Translations under genes and position numbers: made by a program
Shown here: positions 41,286-50,777 of the stretch, in pieces
How positions within the stretch are numbered: position 1 is the first letter of the stretch
Layout: each line of letters starts with the position of its first letter
The notes under the pieces: model-generated
Database searches by the model: none
Told to the model about the DNA's origin: nothing
What the model saw: only the letters and a program-made list of their open reading frames with translations
NCBI RefSeq assembly: GCF_028657195.3
Contig: NZ_JANCPR020000007.1
Coordinates: forward strand, 62,001 to 126,000
Length of the DNA stretch: 64,000 nt
Origin: Streptomyces iconiensis
GTDB taxonomy: Bacteria > Actinomycetota > Actinomycetes > Streptomycetales > Streptomycetaceae
Direction: 5' to 3'

Positions 41286-43019
41286 ATAGACCTCGGCACG
41301 GTCGACGCTCACGAAGGCACCCCGGGAACCGGGATTGTGCTCTCCGGTGACGCGGACGCGCAGGGTGTGCTTGCCGTTCTGGAGGCGCGGGCTCAGATAC
41401 TGCACGGCCTCACCGATGCGGAGGGAGCCGTGGAAGTCCACCCGCTGTTCCGGCCCGCCGTCGACGCTGATGCCCGCATAGCCGTTGCCGGCGTCCTTGA
41501 CCGACAGCAGGGCGATCCGGGTGCCGGTGAAGGAGAACGTCGCGGTCGCTCCCGCCCGGTCGCTCCAGTGGTCGTCTCCCCAGAAGCACTGGGTCGCACA
41601 GCCGCTACCGGAGTTCCAGGCACCGCTGTAGGCGACGGCACCTGTCCCGCTGGAGCGACCGTCATCGTTGATCCAGTAGTTGCCGGATCCGGGGTCCCCT
41701 GAGGGCAGGTCCTGGGTGGCGCCGATCGCGAGGGGCCTGCCGAAGTCGGGGCTGCCGTCCGCTCGCCAGGTGAACTTCTGCGCCCGGGTCGTACGGTTGC
41801 TGTACGTGTTCTGGGACGTCGTCTTGGCGTGGTAGACGATCCAGTCCTCCTTGCCGTCCGGGGAGCGGAAGAAGGCGTGGTGACCCGGGCCGTACACGCC
41901 GCGGTCGTCGGCGCGGGAGAACACCGGCCCCTGGTGCTGCTTCCAGTTGCCCGGCACGAGCGGGTCGGCGCCCTGGGGCATCGACATCATCCAGACCTGG
42001 TAGTCCGGCTTGCCGGTGTCGCAGGCCGAATACGTCATCCATACGCGGCCGTTGCGGTACAGGAACTCCGGCCCTTCCCGCACCTCGGGACAGCCGCCGG
42101 CCCCGTCGATGGCGACGGCGTCGCCGGAGACGGTGTACGGGTTGGACATCGGGGCGATGTTCAACCCGTTGTGCTGGTACCGGTTGATGCCGCTGTACGC
42201 GAGGTACAGCCGCCCGTTCACCTGCAGGATGCCCGCGTCGATGGCGAAGTCGTTCGCGTGGTTGGGCGGGGCCAGCTTCGCCTTGAAGTGGTACGGCCCC
42301 GCGGGATCGTCGCCCTCCGACTCCAGCACGTACAGGCGGTGATGGTCGTCGATGCCGTCGTCGGCCGTGTAGTACATGTACCAGCGCTCACCGAAACGGT
42401 AGAACTCGGGCGCCCAGATGTTGCGGTTGCGTGAGGGGTCGGAGTCCTTCCAGACCGTGACGGGCTCGGCCGCCGCCAGGGTCCCCAGGGACGGGGAGCG
42501 CCACATGCGGATGCTGTCGCCCTGGGTGGTGGTCAGGTAGTAGTTGCCCTTCCAGTGCGTCATGAAGGGGTCGGGGCTGCTGTTCAGCGGATTGCGGAAC
42601 GTGTTGGCTGCTGCCTTCGCCCCGGTCGCTGCTCTGGGGCTGGTGGCCGCCTCGGGTCCGGTCGTGGCCTTGGGGCTGGTGGCCGCCTTGGGGTCGGTCG
42701 TGACCTCGGGGCCGGTGACCGCCTTGAGGTCGGTGGCCGCTGCTCCGGTAGCGGCCTGCGACCCGGCTCCGGCACCGGCGTCGGCCTTGGCTCCGGCCTC
42801 GGCTCCGGCGAGTGAACTGGCTTGCCCGGCAGGGCCGTTGGATGCGGGAGTGCCGGTGGCCGACGCGGCGGAAGGTGCGGCGGCGGAGGGCGTGGCGGCG
42901 GGAATGGCGAAGACCACGAGCGTCGCCAGGAGGAGCCCAAGAGGGGACGACACGATCGACGCGACGCGCCTGCGGCGACGGGAGGGGGCAGGCGAGGGGG
43001 AGGCGGAGGCGGGAAGCAT
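41277..43019 (-). CDS. Secreted GH43-family glycosidase with C-terminal binding domain
   Basis: The protein has 580 residues. Arg-rich N-terminus and a hydrophobic signal (SSPLGLLLATLVVFAIPAA) indicate export. An Ala/Thr/Gly/Lys linker with repeated TGPEAATSP-like units (about residues 60-140) leads to a five-bladed GH43 domain. The catalytic base lies in NSSPDPFMTHWKGNYYLTTT, the pKa-tuning Asp in DFAIDAGIL and the acid in EVREGPEFLYRNGR. The last about 140 residues look like a carbohydrate-binding beta-sandwich (WGDDHWSDRAGATATFSFTG). The enzymes act on arabinan, xylan or related plant polysaccharides. A palindromic operator lies 62 nt upstream of the start. Confidence 0.88.
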   Translation of the reverse strand: MLPASASPSPAPSRRRRRVASIVSSPLGLLLATLVVFAIPAATPSAAAPSAASATGTPASNGPAGQASSLAGAEAGAKADAGAGAGSQAATGAAATDLKAVTGPEVTTDPKAATSPKATTGPEAATSPRAATGAKAAANTFRNPLNSSPDPFMTHWKGNYYLTTTQGDSIRMWRSPSLGTLAAAEPVTVWKDSDPSRNRNIWAPEFYRFGERWYMYYTADDGIDDHHRLYVLESEGDDPAGPYHFKAKLAPPNHANDFAIDAGILQVNGRLYLAYSGINRYQHNGLNIAPMSNPYTVSGDAVAIDGAGGCPEVREGPEFLYRNGRVWMTYSACDTGKPDYQVWMMSMPQGADPLVPGNWKQHQGPVFSRADDRGVYGPGHHAFFRSPDGKEDWIVYHAKTTSQNTYSNRTTRAQKFTWRADGSPDFGRPLAIGATQDLPSGDPGSGNYWINDDGRSSGTGAVAYSGAWNSGSGCATQCFWGDDHWSDRAGATATFSFTGTRIALLSVKDAGNGYAGISVDGGPEQRVDFHGSLRIGEAVQYLSPRLQNGKHTLRVRVTGEHNPGSRGAFVSVDRAEVYTD

Positions 43020-43080
43020 GGGTCCTTCCGGGGTTCTCGGCCGGGGGAGGCCGTGACGGGGAGGTGGGGACCACGAGCTT

Positions 43081-43094
43081 TTACATCGATGTAA
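43081..43094. promoter_or_regulatory. LacI-type operator upstream of GH43 gene
   Basis: TTACATCGATGTAA is a perfect 14-bp palindrome with the central CG typical of LacI-family operators. It lies in the probable promoter of the GH43 gene, so sugar-responsive repression is likely. No LacI gene is in the window. Confidence 0.65.
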
Positions 43095-43281
43095 CGACGG
43101 GGCGTGACGGTAAACGCGGGTGGTTGCCTTGTCAATGGCCCCTGCTTCGCCGGGAATTGGCGGCTCGCGAACGCGGGGGAGCCGGGCAGCGCAGCAGCCC
43201 CCGCCCCGCCCCGCCAGAATCTCGGTGGGCGGTGGCGTCACCGGCCAGTACCGTGCCAGGCCGGACCAAGGGGGTGAGCTG

Positions 43282-43830
43282 ATGCGTCCAGTGCTGATGG
43301 TGGATGTGGACGGACCGCTGAACCCGTACGCCGCGAAGCCGTACCGACGGCCCAAGGGCTATGAGACGCACCGGCTTCTGACACCTCGCTGGAAGGCCGC
43401 CGAGCGGCGCCGGTTGACCGACTGGGGGCTGCCGAACAAGCCGGTGAAACCGCTGCGTGTGTGGCTCAACCCTGAGCACGGCCCAGCATTGGACGCGCTT
43501 CCCTTCGACCTGGTGTGGGCGACGACGTGGGAGGAAGAGGCCAACGCTTTCGTCGCGCCGGTCCTGGGACTGCCCCAACTGCCCTTCCTCGCTTGGTCTT
43601 CGCCTCGGACCGAGCCCGGGAACGGCGTGTTCTGGAAGACGCCGGAGATCGTCGCGTGGGCAAATGGCCGGGCGTTCGCCTGGGTGGATGACGAGATCAC
43701 AGCGGCGGATCGCACATGGGTGAACGATCACCACGACGGTCCCGCTCTACTGCACCGGATCGACCCCCGATACGGCCTTGCCACCGAAGACTTCGCCGCA
43801 CTGACGGCATGGGCGACCGACCTGGACTGA
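43282..43830 (+). CDS. HAD-like protein
   Basis: The protein has 182 residues. It begins VLMVDVDGPLNPY, a HAD-superfamily motif I with DxD nucleophile and acid. A later WATTWEEEANAFVAP and the C-terminal FAWVDDEITAADRTW resemble motif II/III elements, with the paired Asp (DDE) that would bind magnesium. This form is common in actinobacteria as an uncharacterised HAD domain protein. The start ATG 43282 is preceded by GGGGGTGAG. It is divergent from the GH43 gene. The substrate is unknown. Confidence 0.75.
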   Translation: MRPVLMVDVDGPLNPYAAKPYRRPKGYETHRLLTPRWKAAERRRLTDWGLPNKPVKPLRVWLNPEHGPALDALPFDLVWATTWEEEANAFVAPVLGLPQLPFLAWSSPRTEPGNGVFWKTPEIVAWANGRAFAWVDDEITAADRTWVNDHHDGPALLHRIDPRYGLATEDFAALTAWATDLD

Positions 43831-44234
43831 CGTCGCGGCCAGTCGCCACCTGCCTGAGTCGCCCGTGCCGCGTCCCCTTTACGGGACAGCACCCGGATGT
43901 CGCGCCGCCGCGGGACCGCCCCCGAGTGGCCCGGGCCTGACGTCCAAGTACTGCCGGGGAGTGTCGTCGGGCGGCGTTCGGGAGAGGTAGTGCCTGGTCA
44001 GCCGGATCGCCCGGTCACACGGTGACCGGGCGATCCGTTACTGCGCTGCCGCCCGGCAGGAGCAACACGTTCGACACGCGCCCCCCTACCGCCAGCCCCG
44101 TCCCCCTTCAACTGCCGCCCACGGGGCGTCAGTTGGCCGTCCGCGAGTGACGGCCGACTGGGACGAACACCCGGGGGGAGAGCAGAGGCGCGAGGCCGGA
44201 GGCTGAAGACCAGGGCCGGGCCGGAGGCCCGGAA
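43831..44234. other. Intergenic region with terminator
   Basis: About 400 nt between convergent genes. Apart from the strong hairpin at 44003-44037 I see no gene. Confidence 0.5.
44003..44037. terminator. 16-bp perfect hairpin terminator
   Basis: CGGATCGCCCGGTCAC and GTGACCGGGCGATCCG pair perfectly around a 3-nt loop. It lies between convergent genes and is followed by TTACT. Confidence 0.8.
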
Positions 44235-44774
44235 TCAGCAGCGCTTCTGCGAGACAGCCTGGTACGGCTGGGGCGCACCAGCGGGCCGCAGGGTGCCGAC
44301 CGCTGAGGTGCAGTCCTTGACGGTGGCGGTGCCCTTGGTCCAGAACTCCTGCTGTGTGCCCTTCCAGGCGTTCGCGCCGTACGTCGTGTCGCTCGTGTAG
44401 TTGTAGACGCCGAGAGTGACGTCGTACGGCTTGGCGTTCTGGTGGAAGCTCTCCCACACCCACAGGTAGCCGTAGTTCTCGTTGCACTTCTTCGAGTAGA
44501 ACTGCTTCACCGAGGCGAGGGTCGTACCGTCCCGCTTGATCAGCCCCTTCTGACCGATCTCGACGGCGTCGTCACAGACACCGGCGGCCACGGCCTTCTT
44601 GCTGACCGGGTTCCCCGCCGGAGAAGGCGCCACCGACCGTTTGGTCTTGTCGGGAGCGGGGGCCGAAGGGCCGCTGCCGGCGAAGGCCGCACCGGCGGGC
44701 AGCAGGATCAGCGCACTGGTCGCGGCGGCGGCGAGCAGGCCCTTGGAGAGCTGCTTGGTCATGGCAGACTGCAT
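44235..44774 (-). CDS. Small secreted protein of unknown function
   Basis: The protein has 179 residues. A signal peptide (KQLSKGLLAAAATSALILLP then AGAAFA) is followed by a Pro/Ser/Lys linker and a domain with VCDDAVEIGQKGLIKRDGTT, FYSKKCNENYGYLWVWES and VYNYTSD, ending SQKRC. The four Cys probably form disulfides. The pattern (Cys, then a strand ending Y-K/P-C-x-x-N-x-x-x-W) is reminiscent of DUF2690-type secreted proteins, but I am not certain. AGGGGG precedes ATG 44774, which I prefer to the upstream in-frame ATGs at 44795 and 44849. Confidence 0.7.
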   Translation of the reverse strand: MQSAMTKQLSKGLLAAAATSALILLPAGAAFAGSGPSAPAPDKTKRSVAPSPAGNPVSKKAVAAGVCDDAVEIGQKGLIKRDGTTLASVKQFYSKKCNENYGYLWVWESFHQNAKPYDVTLGVYNYTSDTTYGANAWKGTQQEFWTKGTATVKDCTSAVGTLRPAGAPQPYQAVSQKRC

Positions 44775-45352
44775 GGGAATTTCCCCCTCTTTCATGATGA
44801 ACAGGTCGAAGACTCGACGAAAGGTGCTATCGGAGTCATGTTGTCCCATGTACGGGATACTTAATGAGACCCTCGGACCCTGCGAGGGGTTGTACGGCCC
44901 GCGGCACGGATCGGCCCGGCTCCCGCCCGCACTCCTCTACTGGGGCCCGGCTCCGGCTCCCGCCCACGCACCTTCGCTCGGCGAGGTCCCGCCCGTTGGG
45001 GCGTACAGCGACACTCCTCGCCTGGTCGTGCCGGGCCCGGCCGGCTGGCGTTGACGCGGAAGGCCAGGTCCGGGGAACGAGGTGAAGTGCCTGGGGGGTT
45101 GAGGAGCCCTGGCACGTAAGTCCTGTCCTTCGCCGGTGCGTTGAGGTCGCCACCCCTCCGCGTTGCCTCGCGCCTTCGGCTGCCCCGGCCCCTCGTTTTG
45201 CCGGACTCACCCATGCATGGCCTCGCGCTGCTTACGCTGCACCTGGCGTGCTGCGCCCGCTGACCTCGTTCGGCCTGGAGGTAGAAATGTCCGGATCACC
45301 AATAGTTGCTCAGAACGGCTCGCCCTCCCGGTAAACGCCCAGGTCAGCAAGA
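44775..45352. other. Intergenic region before CRISPR array
   Basis: About 580 nt without a supported gene. If the array at 45353 is read on the plus strand, its leader should lie just upstream, about 45200-45350. That stretch is only slightly AT-richer (tagaaatgtccggatcaccaatagttgc) and shows no clear promoter. Confidence 0.4.
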
Positions 45353-45503
45353 CTGCTCCCCGCGCCCGCGGGGATGGACCCGGCTTGGTCGCACTGGGGT
45401 TGCTGAACATGAACTGCTCCCCGCGCACGCGGGGATGGACCCATGTGCGGCGGCAGACCGAGCTGCGTCGCCATCTGCTCCCCGCATCCGCGGGGACAGA
45501 CCC
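45353..45503 (+). CRISPR. Three-repeat type I-E-like CRISPR array without cas genes
   Basis: The 29-nt repeats are at 45353-45381, 45414-45442 and 45475-45503. They share CTGCTCCCCGC followed by CGGGG and the closing GACCC; the last is the most diverged, as array ends often are. Spacers 45382-45413 and 45443-45474 are both exactly 32 nt. Repeat length, spacer length and the CCCCGC/GCGGGG hairpin are typical of type I-E. No cas gene lies in the window. Confidence 0.85.
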
Positions 45504-46210
45504 CGAAGGCACCGCACGCGCACGCCAACCTCATCAGTGAGCGCAACAAGCTGAAGCTCAACGCTTCTCGTGTCGGCTCGCTGCCCAAGCGCGAGCCCGC
45601 GTGGAGGCGCTGTAGGCGCTCGTGGCGCGTCCGGGTTTCGTGGGAGACGTGGGGTGTTGAGCAAGTCGGCCGTGGACCCGTTGGGTTCGGGTGACTTCTT
45701 CGCCGCCGCCACTCCTCCCGCCGGGCAGCGCACCCGCGCTCACCGGGTTGGCACCGGACCGGACGCGGGCGAACCCCGACTGCCAGCGCGTCAGCGCATC
45801 AGCGCGCCAACGTGCGCCCGCACGCTGTTCGCCGGCCCTCGCAGGGGCAGCTCGCCCCGTGCGACCGCACCGCACCGTACGGACCGGCACCGCCCCGCAC
45901 CGTACGCACCCACGCAGCAGGCAAGTGGCAGGTGTCCCCCGTGCGAGCTACGTGCAGGTGTCCTCGGTGAGGTGACGAATTCGGGGTGGGGGATCAGTAG
46001 CGTTCGGTGCAGCCGCGGGGTTGCGGGGGGTGGGATTGATGGAGGGGTTTTTGTGGGGTTGGTGTGGCAGCTCGCGGATGGGGCTGCGGTCGCCTTTGTC
46101 GGGGGGCCGGGTGTCGTTGCGGTGGAGGGGCGGCCTTGGGTGGCCCGTCGGCGGCATGTGGGGCTTCGTTGGTGCGGTGCCCGGGCGAGTGCTACCGCGA
46201 GAATTGCCCA
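45504..46210. other. Intergenic region upstream of histidine kinase
   Basis: About 700 nt hold no supported gene; open frames are Arg/Pro-rich and lack codon bias. The stretch at 45970-46140 is unusually G-rich on the plus strand. The two-component operon promoter is presumably in the last 200 nt. Confidence 0.4.
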
Positions 46211-47452
46211 GTGATCAAAAATATCCCCACGTTCAAATTCCGGTTCCTGGAACTGTGGCACCGGTTCGACACCGTCGCCTGGTACGTCGTCGCGCTGGTC
46301 CTCTTCACCGGGTCGCTGCTGCCGGCGTTCCAGAGTCAGGGGACGATGCTCGGCGGCATGCCGCCCCGCCCGTTCGATGCGTTGGCCATCGTGGCGGTCG
46401 CCTTCCAGGCTCTCCCGGTCGCCGTGTGCCGGCGGTGGCCGGTGGCCTGTCTGGTGCTGGTGGTGCTGGGCTTCGCCGTCGACCAGTTGCGCGGCTACCA
46501 CTCGTTCGCGGGCACCGCGCTGCCCCTCGCGCTGATCGCGGTGGGGGCCAAGCTCGAACGGCGCCGGCGTGTCACCGCGCTTCTGCTCACCGCGGCGTAC
46601 GTGGCACTGGTGCTCGCGCTGTCCCAACTCGGTCCTGGCGAGTCCCCGGGCGAGTACCTGATGTTCTACCTGGCGGTGACCCTCGCGTGGGGTGTCGGTA
46701 CGTGGTTGCGTTCCGTGCGGGCGGCGGAGGCCGATCGCCGCCGCCGCGTTGCCGAGGACTCCCGGCTCGCCGAACGTACCCGTATCGCCGGTGAACTCCA
46801 CGACGTCGTGACGCACCACGTGACGGCGATGGTCGTGCAGGCCGAGGCGGCACGCTATTTGACCGCCGCGCCTGAGCGTCTGGACCAGTCACTGACGGCC
46901 GTCGGCGACACCGGCCGGCGGGCGATCTCCGACCTGCGGCACCTGCTCGACCTGCTCAATCCCGACTATGGGACCCCGGGCAACGGAACCGGCGGTCACG
47001 GAATCGCCGATCGCAGAACCGCCGGTCACCGAACCCCCGAGCACGGGACCGAGGCCAGGACGCCGTCCGTCGGCAGCCTTCTCACGCTCGTGGAGCAGAC
47101 GCGCAGGGCAGGGCAGCAGGTGGAGTTCACCGAGGAGGGCACGCCGACGGAGCCGACCGGCAGCGCCGACCTCGTCGCGTACCGGGTCGTGCAGGAGGCA
47201 CTGACGAACGCTCTCAAGTACGCCCGTGGAAGCCGCACCTCGGTCCAAGTGCACTACAGCGAAAGGGAGATCACCGTGGAGGTCAGCACGGACGGTTCCG
47301 GTGCGCGGTCCGGTTCCCCCGGTGGGAGCGGGCGAGGGCTCGCCGGTCTCCGTGAACGGGTCGACATCCTCGGCGGCGACTTCAGCGCGGGGCGGCGGAC
47401 GGGCGGCGGCTTCGTCGTGCGTGCGCGCATACCCGCGGGGAGCCCGGCGTGA
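46211..47452 (+). CDS. Two-component sensor histidine kinase (NarL/DesK type)
   Basis: The protein has 413 residues from GTG 46211; the start is uncertain because no clear ribosome binding site is present. Five to six membrane helices (residues about 15-155) form the sensor. The HisKA_3 domain carries the phospho-acceptor in ELHDVVTHHVTAMVVQAEAA. A Thr/Gly/His-rich insertion of about 35 residues follows, then the HATPase domain with N-box VVQEALTNALKYA and G-box GRGLAGLRERVDILGG. The stop overlaps the response regulator start by 4 nt. The signal is unknown; the neighbouring lipoprotein hydrolase could be a target. Confidence 0.88.
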   Translation: MIKNIPTFKFRFLELWHRFDTVAWYVVALVLFTGSLLPAFQSQGTMLGGMPPRPFDALAIVAVAFQALPVAVCRRWPVACLVLVVLGFAVDQLRGYHSFAGTALPLALIAVGAKLERRRRVTALLLTAAYVALVLALSQLGPGESPGEYLMFYLAVTLAWGVGTWLRSVRAAEADRRRRVAEDSRLAERTRIAGELHDVVTHHVTAMVVQAEAARYLTAAPERLDQSLTAVGDTGRRAISDLRHLLDLLNPDYGTPGNGTGGHGIADRRTAGHRTPEHGTEARTPSVGSLLTLVEQTRRAGQQVEFTEEGTPTEPTGSADLVAYRVVQEALTNALKYARGSRTSVQVHYSEREITVEVSTDGSGARSGSPGGSGRGLAGLRERVDILGGDFSAGRRTGGGFVVRARIPAGSPA

Positions 47453-48138
47453 ACGTACCTGTGGGGAGCCACCCCGGTGTGAGCGCGCCGATCCGGGTCC
47501 TGGTCTGCGACGACCAGGTGCTGGTGCGCACCGGGCTGGTGACCATCATCGACGCTCAGCCCGACCTTGAGGTGGTGGGCGAATGCGCGGACGGGCAGGC
47601 CGCTGTCGACCTCGCACGCCGGCTGCGTCCTGACGTGGTGGTGATGGACGTACGCATGCCGGTGCTCGACGGCATCGACGCCACCCGCCTGCTGGCCGGT
47701 GCGGGGTTGCCGGATCCCGTCAAGGTGCTCGTGGTGACCACGTTCAACCTGGACGAGTACGTCTACCAGGCGCTGCGCGCAGGGGCGAGCGGCTTTCTGC
47801 TCAAGGACGCACCACCGGCCCAACTGCCGCACGGTATCCGGACCGTGGCCATGGGCGCGGCACTGCTGGCACCCGAGGTGACACGCGAACTCCTGGGCAT
47901 GTACGCCGCCCGTGTCCGACCCGCCGAGGACACCGGGCGCGACATCCCGCTTTCCCCGCGCGAACTGGAGGTTCTCCGCCTCCTCGCTGACGGGCGTTCC
48001 AACAGCGAGATCGCCGCGATCCTCCGGATAAGCCAGGAGACCGTCAAAACTTTTGTGTCACGCATCCTCACCAAACTCGAACTCCGCGATCGCGTCCAGG
48101 CAGTTGTCTACGCATACCGCCATGGCCTGGTCACCTGA
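47449..48138 (+). CDS. LuxR/NarL-family response regulator
   Basis: The protein has 229 residues. The receiver domain has IRVLVCDDQVLVRTGLVTII, the phospho-acceptor Asp in VVVMDVRMPVLDGID, and a Thr/Lys switch region (VVTTFNLDEYVYQALRAGAS then GFLLKD). The C-terminal LuxR helix-turn-helix is SPRELEVLRLLADGRSNSEI and QETVKTFVSRILTKLELRDR. GTG 47449 couples it to the kinase; a second GTG at 47479 could be the true start because the domain begins only there. It is a standard partner of the preceding kinase. Confidence 0.92.
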   Translation: MNVPVGSHPGVSAPIRVLVCDDQVLVRTGLVTIIDAQPDLEVVGECADGQAAVDLARRLRPDVVVMDVRMPVLDGIDATRLLAGAGLPDPVKVLVVTTFNLDEYVYQALRAGASGFLLKDAPPAQLPHGIRTVAMGAALLAPEVTRELLGMYAARVRPAEDTGRDIPLSPRELEVLRLLADGRSNSEIAAILRISQETVKTFVSRILTKLELRDRVQAVVYAYRHGLVT

Positions 48139-48363
48139 CGCGGCGCGGTGCCGCGCGGCGTGAGCGGCGCGGCATGAGGCCGGTGCCCGGTACCCCGTAC
48201 ATCGGTCACGTCACCGGCAGTACCCGGAAACAGAAACCGGGCAGCACCGGAAACAGAAGAGCAGAACATGGCGGCGCCCATTCCGTCGCGCCGCCGTGTG
48301 TCCCGTATTCCGCAATTCCACTGTTCCGCAATTCCGCACGTATCTCTTGTTGGAGGAAACATC

Positions 48364-49266
48364 ATGACCCGCAATACCCGAGCTTCCGTCCTGGTGGCGC
48401 TGTGCTGCGCCGTAGCCGGCGCTGGACTTGTCGGCTGCGAGGAATCAAAGAGCGCTGGTTCTGATTCCTCGCCCACCACCAACGCGAAGAACGCCGAGCA
48501 GGGCTTTCCCTCGGGAACGAAGAAGATCCGGGTGGACGGCCATGCGGTGAACGTGTCCTGTTCGGGCCGCTCGGCGGACGGCAAGCCGGTCACCGTTCTG
48601 CTGCACGGGGGAGGGGACAGCCTGAAGAAGATGGCCGCGTTCCAGAAGACCCTGAGCAAGAAGGGCCGGGTCTGTTCCTACGACCGGCTCGGCGCGGGCG
48701 CCAGCGACAAGCCCGCCGGGCCGCAGACCGTCGAGAGCAGCGGCAAGGTCCTCACCGGGGTGCTCGACCGGGTCGCCGGTGACGCTCCGGTCGTCCTCGC
48801 GGGGCATTCGCTGGGCGGCCTGATCGCGGCCAGGTACGCGCCGGACCACCAGGACAAGGTCAAGGGCCTGGTCCTGATGGACGCCACCCCGTCGACGCAG
48901 AACGCCGATGTCACCAGGGAGGTCCCCAAGTCGGCAACCGGCCCCGCGGCCGATGTGCGCGATCAGTTCCTCGCGATATCCCAGGGGAAGAACCCGGAAA
49001 AGCTCGTGATCAAAGATGGGAAGGTCCGTTCTGCCGGTGACATCCCGGTGGAGGTGATCAAGCACGGCAAGAAGTACCTGGCGGCCGTTCCCGACAGCGG
49101 CCCGGGCCTGGAGCGGGCGTGGTCCAAGGGCCAGCGCGAGTGGCTGAAGATCTCCAGCAACAGCAAGCTGAGCACCGCCAAGAAGAGCGGTCACTACATT
49201 TACGCCGAGCAGCCGGAAATCGCTGTCCAGGCTGTCCAGCACGTCGTCTCGCAGGCCGCTGACTGA
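48364..49266 (+). CDS. Lipoprotein alpha/beta hydrolase
   Basis: The protein has 300 residues. The signal ends in a lipobox, GAGLVGC, with the lipid-modified Cys at residue 25, so the enzyme is anchored outside the membrane. The hydrolase fold has VTVLLHGGGDS (oxyanion region), VCSYDRLGAGASD, the nucleophile elbow VLAGHSLGGLIAARY (Ser149), KGLVLMDATPS and a late KKSGHYIY with the catalytic His. TTGGAGGAAAC is an excellent ribosome binding site before ATG 48364. It follows the two-component operon by 225 nt, in the same direction. The ester substrate is unknown. Confidence 0.88.
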   Translation: MTRNTRASVLVALCCAVAGAGLVGCEESKSAGSDSSPTTNAKNAEQGFPSGTKKIRVDGHAVNVSCSGRSADGKPVTVLLHGGGDSLKKMAAFQKTLSKKGRVCSYDRLGAGASDKPAGPQTVESSGKVLTGVLDRVAGDAPVVLAGHSLGGLIAARYAPDHQDKVKGLVLMDATPSTQNADVTREVPKSATGPAADVRDQFLAISQGKNPEKLVIKDGKVRSAGDIPVEVIKHGKKYLAAVPDSGPGLERAWSKGQREWLKISSNSKLSTAKKSGHYIYAEQPEIAVQAVQHVVSQAAD

Positions 49267-49425
49267 TCGGGCCGATGTTCCCGCAGGGGAGCGTGGCCCC
49301 GGCGTCGAGCAGTAAGAAGCCCCGCGCCTGCGCGGCTGCGGGCCTGTGCGGCTGTGCACCTGTGGGCCTCAGCGCCCGTGCGTGTGTTCGCCTGTGCGTG
49401 TGCTCGCGTGAGGTGACCCGGTAAC

Positions 49426-49486
49426 GGGGGTGACGCGGTGGTGCGGTGACGCGGTGGTGCGGTAGTGCGGTAGTGCGGTGACGCAG
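49426..49486. repeat. Low-complexity GGTGCGGT/GACGC tandem tract
   Basis: Short units such as GACGCGGTGGTGCGGT and GGTAGTGCGGTAGTGC recur in tandem after the hydrolase gene, with no coding role. Confidence 0.6.
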
Positions 49487-49525
49487 GGCACGGTTACGTG
49501 CCCCGCGCGCCGCGCGCGGCGGCCG

Positions 49526-50777
49526 TCATGGTGGGTCCCGCAACTGCGCGATCTTGAGGCTGAGATGGGCGATCAAGCGGTCGTCGCCCCGTGAGAGCGA
49601 CAGGCCCGTCAGTTCCTCGGCCCGGCGCAGGCGGTTGTAGAGGGTCGACCGGTGTATGTGGAGCCGAGCGGCGGCGCGTCGGGCGTCGCCGGCCTCGTCG
49701 AGGTATGTGCCCAAGGTTTCCGCGAGTTCCGGGAGGCCGGAGTGCGGCTGGAGCAGGCCGCGCACGCCGGGGTGCATGCTTTCGGCGCGTTCGGCGGGGG
49801 AGAGCTTCGCCAAGAGCGCGTAGACGCCCAGGCGTGCGTGCGTCGTGACCGCTTCGCCGCTCCCCGTCGCCCACGCCACCTCCGCGGCCTGCCGCGCTTC
49901 CGCGTAGGAGGCGGCTGCTTCCGTCAGCCTGCGGTGGACCCGTCCAACTCCGACCCGGCACACGGCTGTTGGGTCCGAGTGGAGTTCGGCACGCAGCCGT
50001 TGGCAGAGCACGTCCGCCATCTCCTCCGCGCCGCGCGCGGCTTCCTCGTCACCCGCGTCGGGCCGGATGCTGAGCAGCAGCGCGTGGTCCGGGCGGGTCA
50101 GCGAGAGTGCGTGCGTGGGGGCCAGCCGCCTGCGGGCATGGTCGACGGCGATATGGAGGGCGAGCCGTTGTTCGTCCGGCAGCGGCTCTCCCGAGCCGCT
50201 GCCGACCGTGCCGACGACGGCGACGACGGCGACACCATCGACCGCGTCAGCACTGCCCGTCGCGGCGAGCCCTTCCTCGACGAGCATCCGGGCCGCCTCG
50301 GCCCTGAGCACGGGGTCGGTGGACACGAGGTCGCGGACCAACTCGCGTTTCGCGGCTTCGTGAGACCTGGTCGTGCAGATGCTCCCCGTGAAGGATGAGG
50401 GCGGCCTGGCGCGCGGCCTCCCGCAGCCCGTCGGCCTCCCGCCGCCCCGCCGGCCCTTCGTTGGCGGTCAGCCAGACATAGCCGAGCGGTGCGCCCTCGT
50501 ACCGGATCGGCATGCCGAAACGGGCCACCTCGATGCCGATCTCCGGCCGCGCGGAGATGGTGAACAGGCCGGTGGCACAAGGTGCACCCTCTGCGGCCAC
50601 GTGCTCGACCAGTTCGGTGGACACGCCCCGGTTCATGAGGGATTCGATACGGGCCGAGTCGGCTTCGCCGTGATGCGCACTGTGCGCGAGGAGGCGGAGC
50701 CGCCGGTCGTCCACCGCCACCGAGCGCCCCAGCCGTGCGCCGAGAGCGTCGACCACCTGCTGCAGATCCGTTGCCAC
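49526..50777 (-). pseudogene. PucR-family transcriptional regulator, frameshifted
   Basis: The 5' part from ATG 50777 reads ATDLQQVVDALGARLGRSVA with PLGYVWLTANEGPAGR (a GAF-like domain) up to LHDQVS. At about 50360 the frame changes. Joined sequence continues EAAKRELVRDLVSTDPVLRA, a GGDEF-like central region, and the PucR-type C-terminal HTH AARRLHIHRSTLYNRLRRAE-like block (AARLHIHRSTLYNRLRRAEEL). One indel of one or two nt separates the parts, so the gene is disrupted or the base call is wrong. PucR proteins activate catabolic genes; the divergent FAD oxidoreductase and S9 peptidase are probable targets. Confidence 0.75.
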
